Positions 20,916 through 30,711 are shown, counted from the stretch's first letter. The stretch is DNA of 64,000 bases from Pandoraea iniqua (GCF_902459685.1 NZ_CABPSF010000001.1:744001-808000), one strand, 5' to 3'. Translations and numbers: made by a program. Notes: generated from the letters alone by a model not told the origin.

Positions 20916-21633
20916 GCGGATTCTCTAGGCGTTTGGAAGGAGCCAGTGCCGGCAGGTCGCCCTTGGGCGCTGCGGCGGGCTTGCTCGCGCCGCCGGGCTG
21001 CGCTTGATTGGCGCCCGTGGCATTGCGAGGCGCGAGCGTCGCACGCACGCGGCCATTCGGGTTGTTCGAATTGACCTGATCGGCGCCGCTGTTGGCCGTG
21101 TACACCTCGTTGTAAGTATCGTACGTGATCACGCTGCCGTGAATCTCGTCGAGCACCTTCGTGCCACCGGCCAGACGCTTGAGCGTGGCCTGCGTTGTCA
21201 ACGTGGCGACTTCGGTCTTGCCGTTGTAGTAGATCGTCTGGCCCCAGCCGTCGATGTACTCGTCCAGACCGTCGCGCTTCTGGCGCATGTAAGCGAGCGG
21301 GCCGCCCGGCTTGTAGTAAGCGGTGGCGTACTGATAGCCCTCCGGATCCTGAGTCACTTCGACGCGATCGGCCTTGAGGAGAATGGTCCCCTTGGTCATC
21401 GTCACGTTGCCGGTGAAGATGTTGACCTGCTTGAGGTCGTCATAGCTCATGTGATCCGCTTCGATATTGAGCGGCTTGTCGCGGTCGGCATGCTCGGCAT
21501 GGGCGAGCGGCGACGCCAGCGCGCCGAGCACCGCGAACGCGGCGGCCAGAGCGCGCAGCGAGCGGGACAGCGAGCGGCGCACGCCGTCAAGCGGTTGATA
21601 CGATGCGGGTCGCAGGTAAGGGCGATCGGTCAT
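20908..21633 (-). CDS. lptA: LPS transport periplasmic protein LptA
   Basis: 241 residues. A long N-terminal region with a signal peptide (hydrophobic stretch to about residue 46, PLAHAE) leads to the OstA/LptA beta-jellyroll ([38 protein letters not shown]). The C-terminus is Ala/Pro/Lys-rich and disordered. It forms the periplasmic bridge carrying LPS to LptD. Its ATG overlaps the lptC stop by four bases (ATGA) and its end overlaps the lptB start. Confidence 0.94.
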   Translation of the reverse strand: MTDRPYLRPASYQPLDGVRRSLSRSLRALAAAFAVLGALASPLAHAEHADRDKPLNIEADHMSYDDLKQVNIFTGNVTMTKGTILLKADRVEVTQDPEGYQYATAYYKPGGPLAYMRQKRDGLDEYIDGWGQTIYYNGKTEVATLTTQATLKRLAGGTKVLDEIHGSVITYDTYNEVYTANSGADQVNSNNPNGRVRATLAPRNATGANQAQPGGASKPAAAPKGDLPALAPSKRLENPRE

Positions 21634-22316
21634 GGGGTCTTGGGGCCCTGTGTTGTCTTGGGTGGCGCGCTCGGGGCAGCGGCTGCCGGAGCGCCCGTTG
21701 TTGCGGCGGGCTGGGCCGGCGGCTTGTTGCCGAGCTCGGCCGGCTGGATTGTGCCATGCACATTGCCGAGCAATTGTACGGCCCGCGAGATGTTATTGAA
21801 AATCATGCCGTCGCCGTACATCACGGACTGACCGCGATACAACACGACCGGCAGTTCCGTGCGCACGATGTCTTCGTTCACGAGCACCTGAAAGTGTTCG
21901 GACAGCGCCCGCATTTCAGGGTCGCGCGGGCCCGGCTGGCGGACCACGACGGCATCGTCGTACAGATCGACGACCGACATGTCGGCATTCAGCGTGCCGC
22001 GCTTGCTGGTGGCCGTCACTTCCGGCGAATCGGGCGTGAAGGCACGCACGGCGGGGAGCTGCATGGCCGTTGTGGCGTCATCCTCGTAGTGCGTCATGTG
22101 CACGGCGTTGACGCGGTACTGCGTGAGGCCGGTCGGCGACAGCATGGAGATCACCATGTTGTCGGCGTAGTAATCGGGAATGTGCTTCTTCACGTACGGC
22201 GTGCGATCGGCATCGGACGGCAGCGTGCGCTGCACGAGCCAATAGGTGCCCGCGGCGAGACCGGCGAGCACCGTGATGGCGATCAGTGAAGCAGGCGAGA
22301 CGCGTTGTGCGGCCAT
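21630..22316 (-). CDS. lptC: LPS export protein LptC
   Basis: 228 residues from ATG 22316 (MAAQRVSPASL). One N-terminal membrane helix (ASLIAITVLAGLAAGTYWLV) is followed by the periplasmic beta-jellyroll (HIPDYYADNMVISMLSPTGL ... ). A Pro/Ala-rich tail closes the protein. It links the inner-membrane LptBFG to LptA. It follows kdsC by 22 bases and overlaps lptA by four. Confidence 0.92.
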   Translation of the reverse strand: MAAQRVSPASLIAITVLAGLAAGTYWLVQRTLPSDADRTPYVKKHIPDYYADNMVISMLSPTGLTQYRVNAVHMTHYEDDATTAMQLPAVRAFTPDSPEVTATSKRGTLNADMSVVDLYDDAVVVRQPGPRDPEMRALSEHFQVLVNEDIVRTELPVVLYRGQSVMYGDGMIFNNISRAVQLLGNVHGTIQPAELGNKPPAQPAATTGAPAAAAPSAPPKTTQGPKTP

Positions 22317-22338
22317 GAGTTCTTCGGCTCCGGGCGCG

Positions 22339-22959
22339 TCAGGCGAGGGCTGCGGCGAGCAGGGCGTCGTAACGTCCCTGCGCGTGCAGAATGAAATCGC
22401 ACAGCTCGCGCACTGCACCGCTGCCGCCGCGCACACTGGCAATCCAGTGGCAGCGCGACTGCACTTCGGCGTGCGCGTTGGCCGGGCATGCGGCAAAGCC
22501 CACGCGGGTGAGCACCGGCAGGTCGGGCCAATCGTCGCCGATATGCCCGCACGCCTGCGCACCCACCGACAGCTTGCTGCACAGGTCTTCGAATGCCTCG
22601 CGCTTGTCGTGCACGCCCTGATACACATGGGCGACGCCGAGATCGGCGGCCCGCTTCGCGACGATGTCGGACTTGCGCCCGGTGATGATCGCGGTGACGA
22701 TGCCCGCCTCGGCCAGCAGCTTCAGACCGTGACCGTCGAGCGAGTCGAACGTCTTGAAGGTTTCACCCGCCGGCCCGTAGCGCAGGCCACCGTCGGTGAG
22801 CACGCCGTCGACGTCGAAGATCATCACGCGCAGCTTGGCGGCGCGCGCGGTGGCGTCTTCCAGATCGAAACGGGGAGCTGCGATGGCGGCAGTCGTGGCA
22901 GTCGTAGCGGCGGCGGCGGGGGCGGTGGTACGAGTTTGATTCATGGGACGCAGACTCAC
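22339..22959 (-). CDS. kdsC: 3-deoxy-D-manno-octulosonate 8-phosphate phosphatase KdsC
   Basis: 206 residues from a GTG at 22959 that overlaps the kdsD stop by four bases (GTGA); an ATG at 22944 would give 201 residues. It is a HAD-superfamily enzyme with motif I IFDVDGVLTDG and motif III Lys in ITGRKSD, and has the compact tetrameric KdsC length after an Ala/Thr-rich N-terminal extension of about 40 residues. It dephosphorylates KDO-8-phosphate. Confidence 0.93.
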   Translation of the reverse strand: MSLRPMNQTRTTAPAAAATTATTAAIAAPRFDLEDATARAAKLRVMIFDVDGVLTDGGLRYGPAGETFKTFDSLDGHGLKLLAEAGIVTAIITGRKSDIVAKRAADLGVAHVYQGVHDKREAFEDLCSKLSVGAQACGHIGDDWPDLPVLTRVGFAACPANAHAEVQSRCHWIASVRGGSGAVRELCDFILHAQGRYDALLAAALA

Positions 22960-23936
22960 ACGACCTTGGCGGCGAACAGGTCGTGGACGTTCAGCGCGCC
23001 TACCAGGCGGTCGTTCTCGGTCACGAGCAATTGCATGATGCCGAAACGCTCCATCAGTTCGGCGGCTTCGGCGGCGAGTTGATCGGGGCCGATCGTGCGC
23101 GGCCCGGCAGTCATCACGTCGGCCAGCTTCAACGCGCTGAAGTCGAGCGTGCGTTTGAACAGGCGGCGCAGGTCGCCGTCTGTGAAGATGCCGACGACGT
23201 GGTCGTTGGCGTCGACGATGGCGGTCATGCCGAGGCCCTTGGCGGTCATCTCGAGCAGGGCGTCCGACAGGCTGGCGTCGGTACGCACGCGCGGAATCCG
23301 CTCGCCGCTGCGCATCACGTCGCGCACAAAGGTCAGCAGCCGGCGGCCGAGCGCACCACCGGGATGCGAACGGGCAAAGTCTTCCGCGCCGAAGCCTCGG
23401 GCATCGAGCAACGCGACCGCGAGGGCATCGCCGAGGGCAAGTGCGGCGGTCGTGCTGGCCGTGGGGGCGAGGTTGAGCGGGCAGGCTTCCTTTTCGACGT
23501 GCGCATCGAGATGCACGTCCGACAGGCGGCCAAGGCTCGAATTCGGGTTGCCGGTCATGGCGATGAGCTTCGCGCCGAGGCGCTTGACCATCGGCAGCAC
23601 GCTCACCAGTTCGCCGGTCTCGCCTGAATTGGAGAGGGCGACGACGACGTCGTCTGCGGTGATCATGCCCAGATCGCCGTGGCTGGCTTCCGCCGGGTGA
23701 ACAAAGAATGCGGGGGTGCCGGTACTGGCGAAAGTGGCCGCCAACTTGCGTCCGATATGGCCTGACTTGCCCATGCCGGTGACGACCACCCGGCCGCGGC
23801 AGGCGAGCAGCAGCGAGACCGCTTCAAAGAAGCTGTCGTCGAGGTGTGCGGCGACGCGTTCGATGGCGTCCGCTTCGGTGCGCAACACCTCCCGGGCGAC
23901 CTCGAGTGCCCGGCCTGGATTGATTTTCGCTATCAT
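22956..23936 (-). CDS. kdsD: Arabinose-5-phosphate isomerase KdsD
   Basis: 326 residues. An N-terminal SIS domain (VTGMGKSGHIGRKLAATFASTGTPAFFVHPAEASHGDLG) is followed by two CBS domains from about residue 205. It converts ribulose 5-phosphate to arabinose 5-phosphate, the first step to KDO. It heads the minus-strand kdsD-kdsC-lptCAB set and is divergent from the antiporter gene; the 180-base gap should contain both promoters. Confidence 0.95.
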   Translation of the reverse strand: MIAKINPGRALEVAREVLRTEADAIERVAAHLDDSFFEAVSLLLACRGRVVVTGMGKSGHIGRKLAATFASTGTPAFFVHPAEASHGDLGMITADDVVVALSNSGETGELVSVLPMVKRLGAKLIAMTGNPNSSLGRLSDVHLDAHVEKEACPLNLAPTASTTAALALGDALAVALLDARGFGAEDFARSHPGGALGRRLLTFVRDVMRSGERIPRVRTDASLSDALLEMTAKGLGMTAIVDANDHVVGIFTDGDLRRLFKRTLDFSALKLADVMTAGPRTIGPDQLAAEAAELMERFGIMQLLVTENDRLVGALNVHDLFAAKVV

Positions 23937-24116
23937 GCGCGGAGTATATCAAAATGGTCGCGGCGCCGAAGGACAGCCGCGCCAGGCTTAGGCGCACGAC
24001 GCCCGGGGCGTGCCCCATCTTGCCGCCGACGTGATTCGATTCCGTCATCGGGACGCAATCTGGCATGACACTTGCGTGACAGGTGTTGTGCACAATCAGG
24101 AAACCCACCTCCGCTG

Positions 24117-26099
24117 ATGGCTTCGCCGCTCGAACTCACTCTCGTTCTGTTATTTGCCGCCTGCGTCGGGGTGGTGCTCTTCCGCATGCTGCACCTCCCG
24201 CCGATGCTCGGCTATTTGAGCGTGGGCATCGTCATCGGCCCGCACGCGCTTGGACTGGCGTCCGATTCGCAGCGGGTGCAGTACCTCGCCGAGTTCGGCG
24301 TGGTCTTTCTGATGTTCTCCATCGGCATCGAATTCTCGCTACCCAAGCTGAAAAGTATGCGAAGGGTCGTGCTGGGGCTAGGCGTTTCTCAAGTATTGGG
24401 AACGTTGCTCGTCTCGGTGGGCATCGGCGCGCTCGTCAACTTGTTCTGGTCGTTCTCGTGGCAGGCGTCGGTGGCGCTGGGCGGCGCCCTCGCCATGTCG
24501 TCGACGGCCATCGTCACCAAGATGCTGGCCGAACGGCTCGAACTCGAGACCGAGCACGGGCGCAACATCATGGGCGTGCTGCTGTTTCAGGATCTGGCCG
24601 TGGTGCCGCTGCTCATCGTGATTTCGGCCCTCGGCGGCAATTCGAAGGCGCTGGTGCTCGCTTTGTCGCTGGCGGCGCTCAAGATCACGGGCGCGCTCGC
24701 GCTGCTGTTGTGGGTCGGACAGAAACTGGTTGGCCGCTGGTTCCATATCGTTGCCGCGCGCCGCTCGCAAGAGCTGTTCATGCTCAACCTGCTGCTGCTC
24801 ACGCTCGGCCTCGCGTACATCACCGAGCATCTCGGCCTGTCGATGGCGCTGGGCGCGTTCATTGCCGGCATGCTGATCGCCGAGACGCCGTTCCGGCATC
24901 AGGTGGAAGACGACATCAAGCCGTTCCGCGATGTGCTGCTCGGGCTGTTCTTCATCACCACGGGCATGCTGCTCGATCCGGTCATCGTTGTGAAGCAGCC
25001 GCTGCTGGTGCTGCTCTTCTTCATCGGCCCGCTGCTCGTCAAATTCACCCTGATTGCCGGCCTCGCCCGCATCTTCGGCAGTGCGCCGGGCACGGCCATT
25101 CGTACTGGCCTCGGCCTTGCGCAGGCGGGCGAATTCGGTTTTGTGCTGCTCAACCTCGTGATCGACCGGAACCTGCTCGACCCGTCGCTCTCGCAGGCGG
25201 TGCTGGCCGGCATGCTGCTTTCGATGCTGTGCGCGCCATTCCTGATCATCAATGCCGACCGCATCGCCCTGCGCTTCGTCGCCAACGAATGGATGATGCA
25301 GTCGCTGCAAATGACGCGCATCGCGACGCAGAGCATCAAGACCTCGGGCCACGTGATCATCTGCGGCTACGGCCGCTGCGGCCAGAATCTGGCCCGCATG
25401 CTCGAACAGGAAGGCATCGGCTACGTGGCGCTCGATCTCGACCCCGACCGGGTCATGGAGGCGGCCAGCTCAGGCGAAACCGTCGTCTTCGGCGACGCCG
25501 CGCGTCGTGAGGCGCTCGTCGCGGCGGGTATCCATCGCGCGGCGGGCATCGTGGTCACGTACGACAGCACGCCGGCGGCGCTCAAGGTGCTGGCGCAGGT
25601 GCAGGCGCTCGAACCGACCCTGCCGGTCGTCGTACGTACGGTCGACGACACCCATATCGATGACCTGATTGCGGCCGGGGCGACCGAAGTGGTGCCCGAG
25701 ATCGTCGAGGGCAGCCTGATGCTGGCCTCCCATGCGCTGGTGCTGATGGGGGTGCCGATGCGCCGCGTGCTGCGCCGCGTGGCGCAGGCCCGTAACGAGC
25801 GCTACAGCTTGCTGCGCGGCTATTTCCACGGGCTGGACGATGACGACGAAGGCGGTGAGCGCGAACAGGTGCGGCTGCAATCGGTGCCGCTCACGCTCAA
25901 CGCCGACGCCGTGGGGCGCACGCTGGGCGAGTTGCGGCTCGACAAGCTGGGCGTGACGGTCACGGCGATCCGCCGTCACGGCATCCGTGGCGTAGAGCCC
26001 GTGGCCGAAACACGGCTGATGGCCGAAGACATCGTCGTGCTGCGCGGCCTGCCCGAGAAACTGGCCGCCGCCGAGGCGCGGCTGGTGGGCCGGGGCTAA
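24117..26099 (+). CDS. CPA2-family monovalent cation:proton antiporter (KefB/YbaL type)
   Basis: 660 residues from ATG 24117. The N-terminal 390 residues hold about 12 membrane helices with the conserved LLFQDLAVVPLL and LAQAGEFGFVLLNL segments. An RCK/TrkA-N nucleotide-binding domain (HVIICGYGRCGQNLARMLEQ) and then a TrkA-C domain follow. It exchanges K+ or Na+ for protons across the inner membrane, gated by nucleotides. The divergent kdsD position is common in betaproteobacteria, where it is often called kefB. The ion is not known. Confidence 0.92.
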   Translation: MASPLELTLVLLFAACVGVVLFRMLHLPPMLGYLSVGIVIGPHALGLASDSQRVQYLAEFGVVFLMFSIGIEFSLPKLKSMRRVVLGLGVSQVLGTLLVSVGIGALVNLFWSFSWQASVALGGALAMSSTAIVTKMLAERLELETEHGRNIMGVLLFQDLAVVPLLIVISALGGNSKALVLALSLAALKITGALALLLWVGQKLVGRWFHIVAARRSQELFMLNLLLLTLGLAYITEHLGLSMALGAFIAGMLIAETPFRHQVEDDIKPFRDVLLGLFFITTGMLLDPVIVVKQPLLVLLFFIGPLLVKFTLIAGLARIFGSAPGTAIRTGLGLAQAGEFGFVLLNLVIDRNLLDPSLSQAVLAGMLLSMLCAPFLIINADRIALRFVANEWMMQSLQMTRIATQSIKTSGHVIICGYGRCGQNLARMLEQEGIGYVALDLDPDRVMEAASSGETVVFGDAARREALVAAGIHRAAGIVVTYDSTPAALKVLAQVQALEPTLPVVVRTVDDTHIDDLIAAGATEVVPEIVEGSLMLASHALVLMGVPMRRVLRRVAQARNERYSLLRGYFHGLDDDDEGGEREQVRLQSVPLTLNADAVGRTLGELRLDKLGVTVTAIRRHGIRGVEPVAETRLMAEDIVVLRGLPEKLAAAEARLVGRG

Positions 26100-26208
26100 C
26101 GGGGCTAACGCACGTCATCAAGCGAGACCCGTCGTTTTGGCATAATGTGGACTTTCGGGCGTCCGCCCGAGTGAATTTCCATCAGTATCCAGAAAGAGAA
26201 GGATCCCC

Positions 26209-26760
26209 GTGCAGATCGATGAGTCCCCTGCCGCCTATATCAAGAGCCAGATTCGCACCGTACCGGACTGGCCCTCGCCCGGTGTGCAGTTCCGCGACAT
26301 CACGCCGCTGCTCAAGAACCCGCGCACGCTGCGGGTGTTGATCGACGTGTTCGTGCATCGCTACATGGACCATCGTCCCGACTACATCGCCGGTCTCGAC
26401 GCGCGTGGCTTCATCCTCGGCTCGATCCTCGCGTACGAGCTGAACATCGGTTTCATCCCCATCCGCAAGAAAGGCAAGCTGCCTTACCAGACCGTGGCTG
26501 AAGAGTACGAACTGGAATACGGCAGTGCGACCGTCGAAATCCATGCCGACGCCTGCGGTCCCGGCGACCGCGTGTTGCTCATCGACGATCTGGTCGCCAC
26601 CGGCGGCACCATGCTCGCGGGCAAGAAACTGCTCGAACGGCTGGGTGCCACCGTCATTGAAGGTGCGGCCATTGTCGATCTGCCCGAACTGGGCGGCTCG
26701 CGCATGATTCGCGATGCCGGGTTGCCGCTGTTCCTGCTGTGCTCGTTCGAGGGCCACTGA
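26209..26760 (+). CDS. apt: Adenine phosphoribosyltransferase
   Basis: 183 residues from a GTG at 26209 with GAGAAGGA just upstream. The PRPP motif is [14 protein letters not shown], and the family-specific [10 protein letters not shown] and [11 protein letters not shown] segments are present. It salvages adenine to AMP using PRPP. It precedes a LysE-type exporter gene by 54 bases on the same strand. Confidence 0.96.
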   Translation: MQIDESPAAYIKSQIRTVPDWPSPGVQFRDITPLLKNPRTLRVLIDVFVHRYMDHRPDYIAGLDARGFILGSILAYELNIGFIPIRKKGKLPYQTVAEEYELEYGSATVEIHADACGPGDRVLLIDDLVATGGTMLAGKKLLERLGATVIEGAAIVDLPELGGSRMIRDAGLPLFLLCSFEGH

Positions 26761-26814
26761 CCTAACCGTCATCCTCGCTTTCACCCCCACTCGCCACCCG
26801 AACCGGACGCTGCG

Positions 26815-27429
26815 ATGCCCAACCTCTGGCTGTTTTTGCTGACCTCGGTGGCGATCACGCTCGCGCCGGGCCCTGACAACATGCAGGTGATCGCGCGCGG
26901 CATTGCGCAAGGGCGTCGCGCGGGGCTCGCGGCGGCGGCCGGCTTTACGTTCGGGTGCCTGTTTCACACGACGATTGCGGCCGTCGGTCTCGCGACCGTG
27001 TTGCGCTCGTCGCCGTTTGCTTTCGAAGCGATCAAGCTGGTGGGCGCGGCGTATCTCGTGTGGATCGGCATCAAGGCGCTGCGTGCGCGCGGCGGCCTGA
27101 CGATGGCGAGCAGCGCGGCGCCGCAGCCGCTGTGGGCCGTGTTCCGTCAGAGCGTGTTTGCCAACATGCTGAACCCCAAGGTCACACTGTTCTTCCTCGT
27201 GTTTCTGCCGCAGTTCGCCACGGCGGACGCGGTGCATCCGGGCGGTCAGATGTTCCTGCTGGGTCTTGTCTTTATGGCGCAGACCATCGTCGTGTTCAGC
27301 GTGTACGGCTGGTTTGCGGGCGTGCTGGGCACGTGGCTCAAGCGCCGGCCGGGGGCCGGGCGCTGGCTCGATCGCGTCGCCGGGATGATCTTCATCGGAC
27401 TGGGCGTGCGTGTCGCGTTGCAGGGATGA
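26815..27429 (+). CDS. LysE/RhtB family amino-acid exporter
   Basis: 204 residues with about six membrane helices and the family signature near the N-terminus (ITLAPGPDNMQVIARGIAQGRRAGLAAA split across helix 1 and the first loop). Such proteins export amino acids or homoserine lactone-like compounds. The substrate cannot be told from sequence. It lies between apt and a DeoR-type regulator and may share a transcript with apt. Confidence 0.9.
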   Translation: MPNLWLFLLTSVAITLAPGPDNMQVIARGIAQGRRAGLAAAAGFTFGCLFHTTIAAVGLATVLRSSPFAFEAIKLVGAAYLVWIGIKALRARGGLTMASSAAPQPLWAVFRQSVFANMLNPKVTLFFLVFLPQFATADAVHPGGQMFLLGLVFMAQTIVVFSVYGWFAGVLGTWLKRRPGAGRWLDRVAGMIFIGLGVRVALQG

Positions 27430-27553
27430 AGCCGTAATGCAGGGAGTCATCGCGCGTCAACGCGATGCTGCCTGAGTGGTTCCATGGCCCACGTTGGCCA
27501 AAGCTCGCCAAAGCCGACCAAAGATTTCGTAGTCCAACCGTCATTGTCCGATC

Positions 27554-28309
27554 ATGCTCGCCGAACAACGCCAACAGTACGTGCTCGAACAACTCACCAA
27601 GACCGGTGCGCTCGCCATCAGTGATCTGGTGCGTGAGCTGGGGGTCTCGCGCGAGACCGTGCGCCGCGATCTGAACACGCTCGCTGCACGTGGGCTGCTG
27701 CTGATGACCCACGGCGGCGCACTCGCCGCCGATCGCAGCGAACCCGACTGGACGCTGCGTGAGAACGTCAACGCGGTGGGTAAGCGGGCCATCGGCGTGC
27801 GGGCTGCCGAACTCGTGCCCGACGGCGCGTCGGTCATCATCGACTACGGCACCACCACGCGCGCCGTGGCGCAGGCCTTGCTCTCCAAGCATCGGCTGCG
27901 CATTTACACGAACGATTGGCAGATTGCGCGCCTGCTGGGCCGTCATCACGACAATCGCGTCACGCTGCTCGGTGGCGAATTGCAGGACAACGAAGATGCC
28001 GTGCAGGGTTGGGACGCCATCAACCAGATTTCGCAATATCACGCCGACTTCGCGTTTATCGGCGTGGGCGGTGTGACGGAGGACGGCGGCATTACCGACT
28101 TCAACCGGGCGGCGGCGGAATTGCGCGCTCGCATGCTGCTGTGCGCCAACGTGTCGGCGGTCGTAGCCGATCACACCAAGTTCGGCCGTGTGACGCCGGT
28201 ACGCATTCGCCACTTCGAGGCGGCGCGCTACCTCATCAGCGACGCTGCGCCGCACAAATCGATGCTCGCGCAACTGCGCGCGCGCGGGCCTGAACTGCTG
28301 ATCGCCTAA
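27554..28309 (+). CDS. DeoR/GlpR family transcriptional regulator
   Basis: 251 residues. The N-terminal winged helix-turn-helix (IIxR-type block LVRELGVSRETVRRDLNTLAARG, with the DeoR signature) and the C-terminal sugar-phosphate-sensing domain (DGASVIIDYGTTTRAVAQAL, IGVGGVTEDGGITDFN) are complete. Family members sense phosphorylated sugars or polyols. The target is not evident: no sugar-catabolic operon adjoins it. It lies 544 bases upstream of phnC on the same strand. Confidence 0.9.
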   Translation: MLAEQRQQYVLEQLTKTGALAISDLVRELGVSRETVRRDLNTLAARGLLLMTHGGALAADRSEPDWTLRENVNAVGKRAIGVRAAELVPDGASVIIDYGTTTRAVAQALLSKHRLRIYTNDWQIARLLGRHHDNRVTLLGGELQDNEDAVQGWDAINQISQYHADFAFIGVGGVTEDGGITDFNRAAAELRARMLLCANVSAVVADHTKFGRVTPVRIRHFEAARYLISDAAPHKSMLAQLRARGPELLIA

Positions 28310-28693
28310 GCCAAGGCTCCCCAACACCACCGCTTCACCCGTTGCCGGCTGCGTGCGCCGCCCAAGCGATGCCCGCCGCCGGCAACGGCACAACATTCCC
28401 TCAAATCGCCACACGTCGCCAAACGACGGAATGGCCGACGCCGTCTCTCTAAGCCTTCCCCTACCCAAGACCCGTGCACCACGGCCCTGACGCGCCATTT
28501 CGGGGCATTTTCGCCCCTGCGGTCGCCGCCAAAAGATGTAGACAAAATCGGCGCAACGTCATGCCTCTGCCTTTCCCCGGTCTCGCCTGATGTGACCGTG
28601 TCGGCCATGTGACAGCCCCTGGTTCGTTACCGGAAACACTTCCAAATCGTTGAGCCGATAAGGGTTTTCGACGCCAGCCAAAAAGCTGATCGA

Positions 28694-28711
28694 TTGTCAC
28701 TGTCTTGTCAT
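28694..28711 (+). promoter_or_regulatory. Pho box upstream of phnC
   Basis: Two seven-base direct repeats, TTGTCAC and TTGTCAT, are separated by exactly four bases (TGTC). This matches the PhoB-binding consensus CTGTCAT-N4-CTGTCAT at 12 of 14 repeat positions. A -10-like TAGACT lies ten bases after the box (28722-28727), the spacing used by PhoB-dependent promoters. Confidence 0.75.
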
Positions 28712-28721
28712 CCGCGCTTTT

Positions 28722-28727
28722 TAGACT
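28722..28727 (+). promoter_or_regulatory. Predicted -10 of the phnCDE promoter
   Basis: TAGACT matches TATAAT at four of six positions and is placed correctly behind the Pho box, which replaces a -35 element in PhoB promoters. This leaves a leader of roughly 120 bases before phnC. Confidence 0.5.
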
Positions 28728-28741
28728 GCGTTCACTTTTGG

Positions 28742-28752
28742 CACAAATTGCC
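28742..28752. promoter_or_regulatory. CACAAATTGCC motif within an inverted repeat in the phnC leader
   Basis: The motif lies inside TGGCA-CAAAT-TGCCA (28739-28753), 30 bases downstream of the Pho box and near the predicted transcription start. It is repeated exactly at 63949-63959 upstream of the second phosphonate operon. Confidence 0.4.
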
Positions 28753-28853
28753 ACAAAACAGCTAGTCGAGTGATGCAGGCGACGCCTCCCGTGTGGGAGT
28801 GACGAAACGCGAACAGGCATCGGTCCCGACCGGCGTCGACTGACAGGTGAACC

Positions 28854-29726
28854 GTGGACGAAGCGATTCGAATCGAGCGACTGACCAAGACCTTTGGCAG
28901 CCGACGCGCCCTCGACGAAGTGGCGCTCAAGATCATGCCGGGCGAGATGGTGGCCCTTATCGGGGCGTCGGGATCGGGCAAGTCGACGCTGATGCGTCAC
29001 ATCGCGGGCTTCGTGCCGGCCGATGCCCAACCGGGCAGCATCGAAATTCTGGGCCGTCCGATTCAGCGCGACGGCCGCATCGTGCGCGAAGTGCGTCAGA
29101 TCCGCCGCGACATCGGCTTTGTGTTCCAGCAATTCAATTTGGTGGGCCGCCTGCCGGTGATCACCAACGTGCTCACGGGGCTGCTGGCGCGTGTGCCGCT
29201 GTGGCGCAGCCTGATGTTCCGTTTCACGCCGGCCGAGCGCCGCGAGGCCATTGCGGCGCTGGCAGAAGTCGGCATTGCCGATCTGGCGTTCCAGCGCGCA
29301 AGCACGCTCTCGGGCGGCCAGCAACAGCGTGCCGCACTCGCTCGCACGTTGGTGCAGGGCGCGAAGATCATTCTCGCCGACGAACCGATTGCCTCGCTCG
29401 ACCCCGAGTCCGCACGCAAGGTGATGGACATGCTGGCGCGCATGAACCGCGATCACAAGCTCACGGTCGTCGTCTCGCTGCATCAGGTCGATGTGGCCAT
29501 GCGTTACTGCGTGCGCACCGTGGCGCTGCATCAGGGCCGCGTGGTGTACGACGGCCCGTCGGCCGCGCTCACGCCGGATCTGCTGCGCCGCCTGTATGGC
29601 GTGCAGGCCAGCGAATTGCTCAATGAAAGCACTGAAGATTCCGAAGCTGCGGACGACGGCACGGCGCAAAAGCCGGCCGAGTCCGAAGCCCCTTTTCTTA
29701 CCTCGATGTCCCTCAGCTTGACCTGA
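28854..29726 (+). CDS. phnC: Phosphonate ABC transporter ATP-binding protein PhnC
   Basis: 290 residues from a GTG at 28854. Walker A is GASGSGKST, the signature [15 protein letters not shown], and Walker [13 protein letters not shown] with the switch His in [11 protein letters not shown]. The C-terminal 25 residues are an acidic extension. It energises phosphonate/phosphate-ester import with PhnD and PhnE encoded next. A Pho box upstream suggests induction by phosphate starvation. Confidence 0.95.
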   Translation: MDEAIRIERLTKTFGSRRALDEVALKIMPGEMVALIGASGSGKSTLMRHIAGFVPADAQPGSIEILGRPIQRDGRIVREVRQIRRDIGFVFQQFNLVGRLPVITNVLTGLLARVPLWRSLMFRFTPAERREAIAALAEVGIADLAFQRASTLSGGQQQRAALARTLVQGAKIILADEPIASLDPESARKVMDMLARMNRDHKLTVVVSLHQVDVAMRYCVRTVALHQGRVVYDGPSAALTPDLLRRLYGVQASELLNESTEDSEAADDGTAQKPAESEAPFLTSMSLSLT

Positions 29727-29742
29727 CCAGGAGCTTGCTCTC

Positions 29743-30711
29743 ATGAAACTGTGGAAAACCCTGCTGGCCGGCGCGGCCATGATCGCCTCGGTGGCGGTTG
29801 CGCACGCGCAGGAAATCAATTTCGGCATTATTTCGACCGACTCCAGCGCAGCGCTGCGCCAACGTTGGCAGCCGCTGATCGACGACATGGAGAAGCAAAC
29901 GGGCCTGAAGGTGACCCCGTTCTTCGCCACCGACTACGCCGGCGTGATCGAAGGCATGCGCTTCAACAAAGTGCAGCTCGCATGGATGGGTAACAAGGGC
30001 GCGATGGAAGCCGTGGATCGCTCGCAAGGCGAAATCTTCGCGAAGATCATCTACGCCGACGGTTCGGAAGGTTATTACTCGCTGCTGATCGCCAACAAGT
30101 CGAGCCCGTACAAGACGCTCGACGACGTGCTCAAGAACGGTAAGAAGATCAACTTCGGTCTGGGCGATCCGACCTCGACGTCGGGCACGCTGGTGCCGGG
30201 TTACTACGTGTTCGCGAAGAACAACATCGATCCGCGCACGTACTTCAAGACGGCTCGCAGCTCGAACCACGGCGCGAACCTGATGGCTGTGCTGAACAAC
30301 CAGATCGACGTCGCTACCAACAACACGGAAGAGCTCGACAAGCTCGAAGCCACGCAGCCGGAGAAGGCCAAGCAGGTTCAGGTGCTCTGGAAGTCGCCGC
30401 TGATCCCGTCGGATCCGATGCTGTGGCGCAAGGACTTGCCGGATGCCACCAAGAAGAAGATTCGCGACTTCTTCCTGGCCTACGGCAAGGATGCGCACGA
30501 GAAGGAAGTGCTGAAGAACATCTACAACTACGGTGGCTTCCGCGCGTCGAGCAATGCCCAACTGCTGCCGATCCGCCAGCTCGAACTGTTCAAGCAGAAG
30601 CAACAGCTCGAAGCCGACGCGAACATCGATGCTGCCAAGAAGCAGTCGCAACTGGCTGACATCGACAGCAAGCTGGCCGCGCTCGATCAGGAACTGAGCA
30701 AGACGAAGTAA
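29743..30711 (+). CDS. phnD: Phosphonate-binding periplasmic protein PhnD
   Basis: 322 residues with a signal peptide (cleavage after AVAHA near residue 23) and a good ribosome site (AGGAG). It is a type II binding-protein fold, with the conserved STDSSAALRQRW and FFATDYAGVIEGMRF segments and GLGDPTSTSGTLVPGYY as in E. coli PhnD. It captures phosphonates such as 2-aminoethylphosphonate. It lies 16 bases after phnC. The tail (residues 280-322) is a charged helix. Confidence 0.95.
   Translation: MKLWKTLLAGAAMIASVAVAHAQEINFGIISTDSSAALRQRWQPLIDDMEKQTGLKVTPFFATDYAGVIEGMRFNKVQLAWMGNKGAMEAVDRSQGEIFAKIIYADGSEGYYSLLIANKSSPYKTLDDVLKNGKKINFGLGDPTSTSGTLVPGYYVFAKNNIDPRTYFKTARSSNHGANLMAVLNNQIDVATNNTEELDKLEATQPEKAKQVQVLWKSPLIPSDPMLWRKDLPDATKKKIRDFFLAYGKDAHEKEVLKNIYNYGGFRASSNAQLLPIRQLELFKQKQQLEADANIDAAKKQSQLADIDSKLAALDQELSKTK

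Larger units (their letters stand above)
28310..28853 (+). other. 544-base regulatory interval before phnCDE
   Basis: No gene was found here. The first half is GC-rich with only short hairpins (GGGGC/GCCCC around 28501-28516). The last 160 bases hold a Pho box, a -10-like hexamer, and the TGGCA-N5-TGCCA inverted repeat that contains the CACAAATTGCC motif. Frames open on the minus strand across this interval are shadows of phnC. Confidence 0.8.

Noticed and set aside
26092-26109. Direct duplication of GGGGCTAAC at the end of the antiporter gene
   Set aside because: Two copies only, at a stop codon; simple slippage with no sign of function.
28461-29930. 489-codon minus-strand frame over the phnC promoter and gene
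   Set aside because: It crosses the Pho box and the whole of phnC; His/Arg-rich with no domain. The phnC motifs are decisive.
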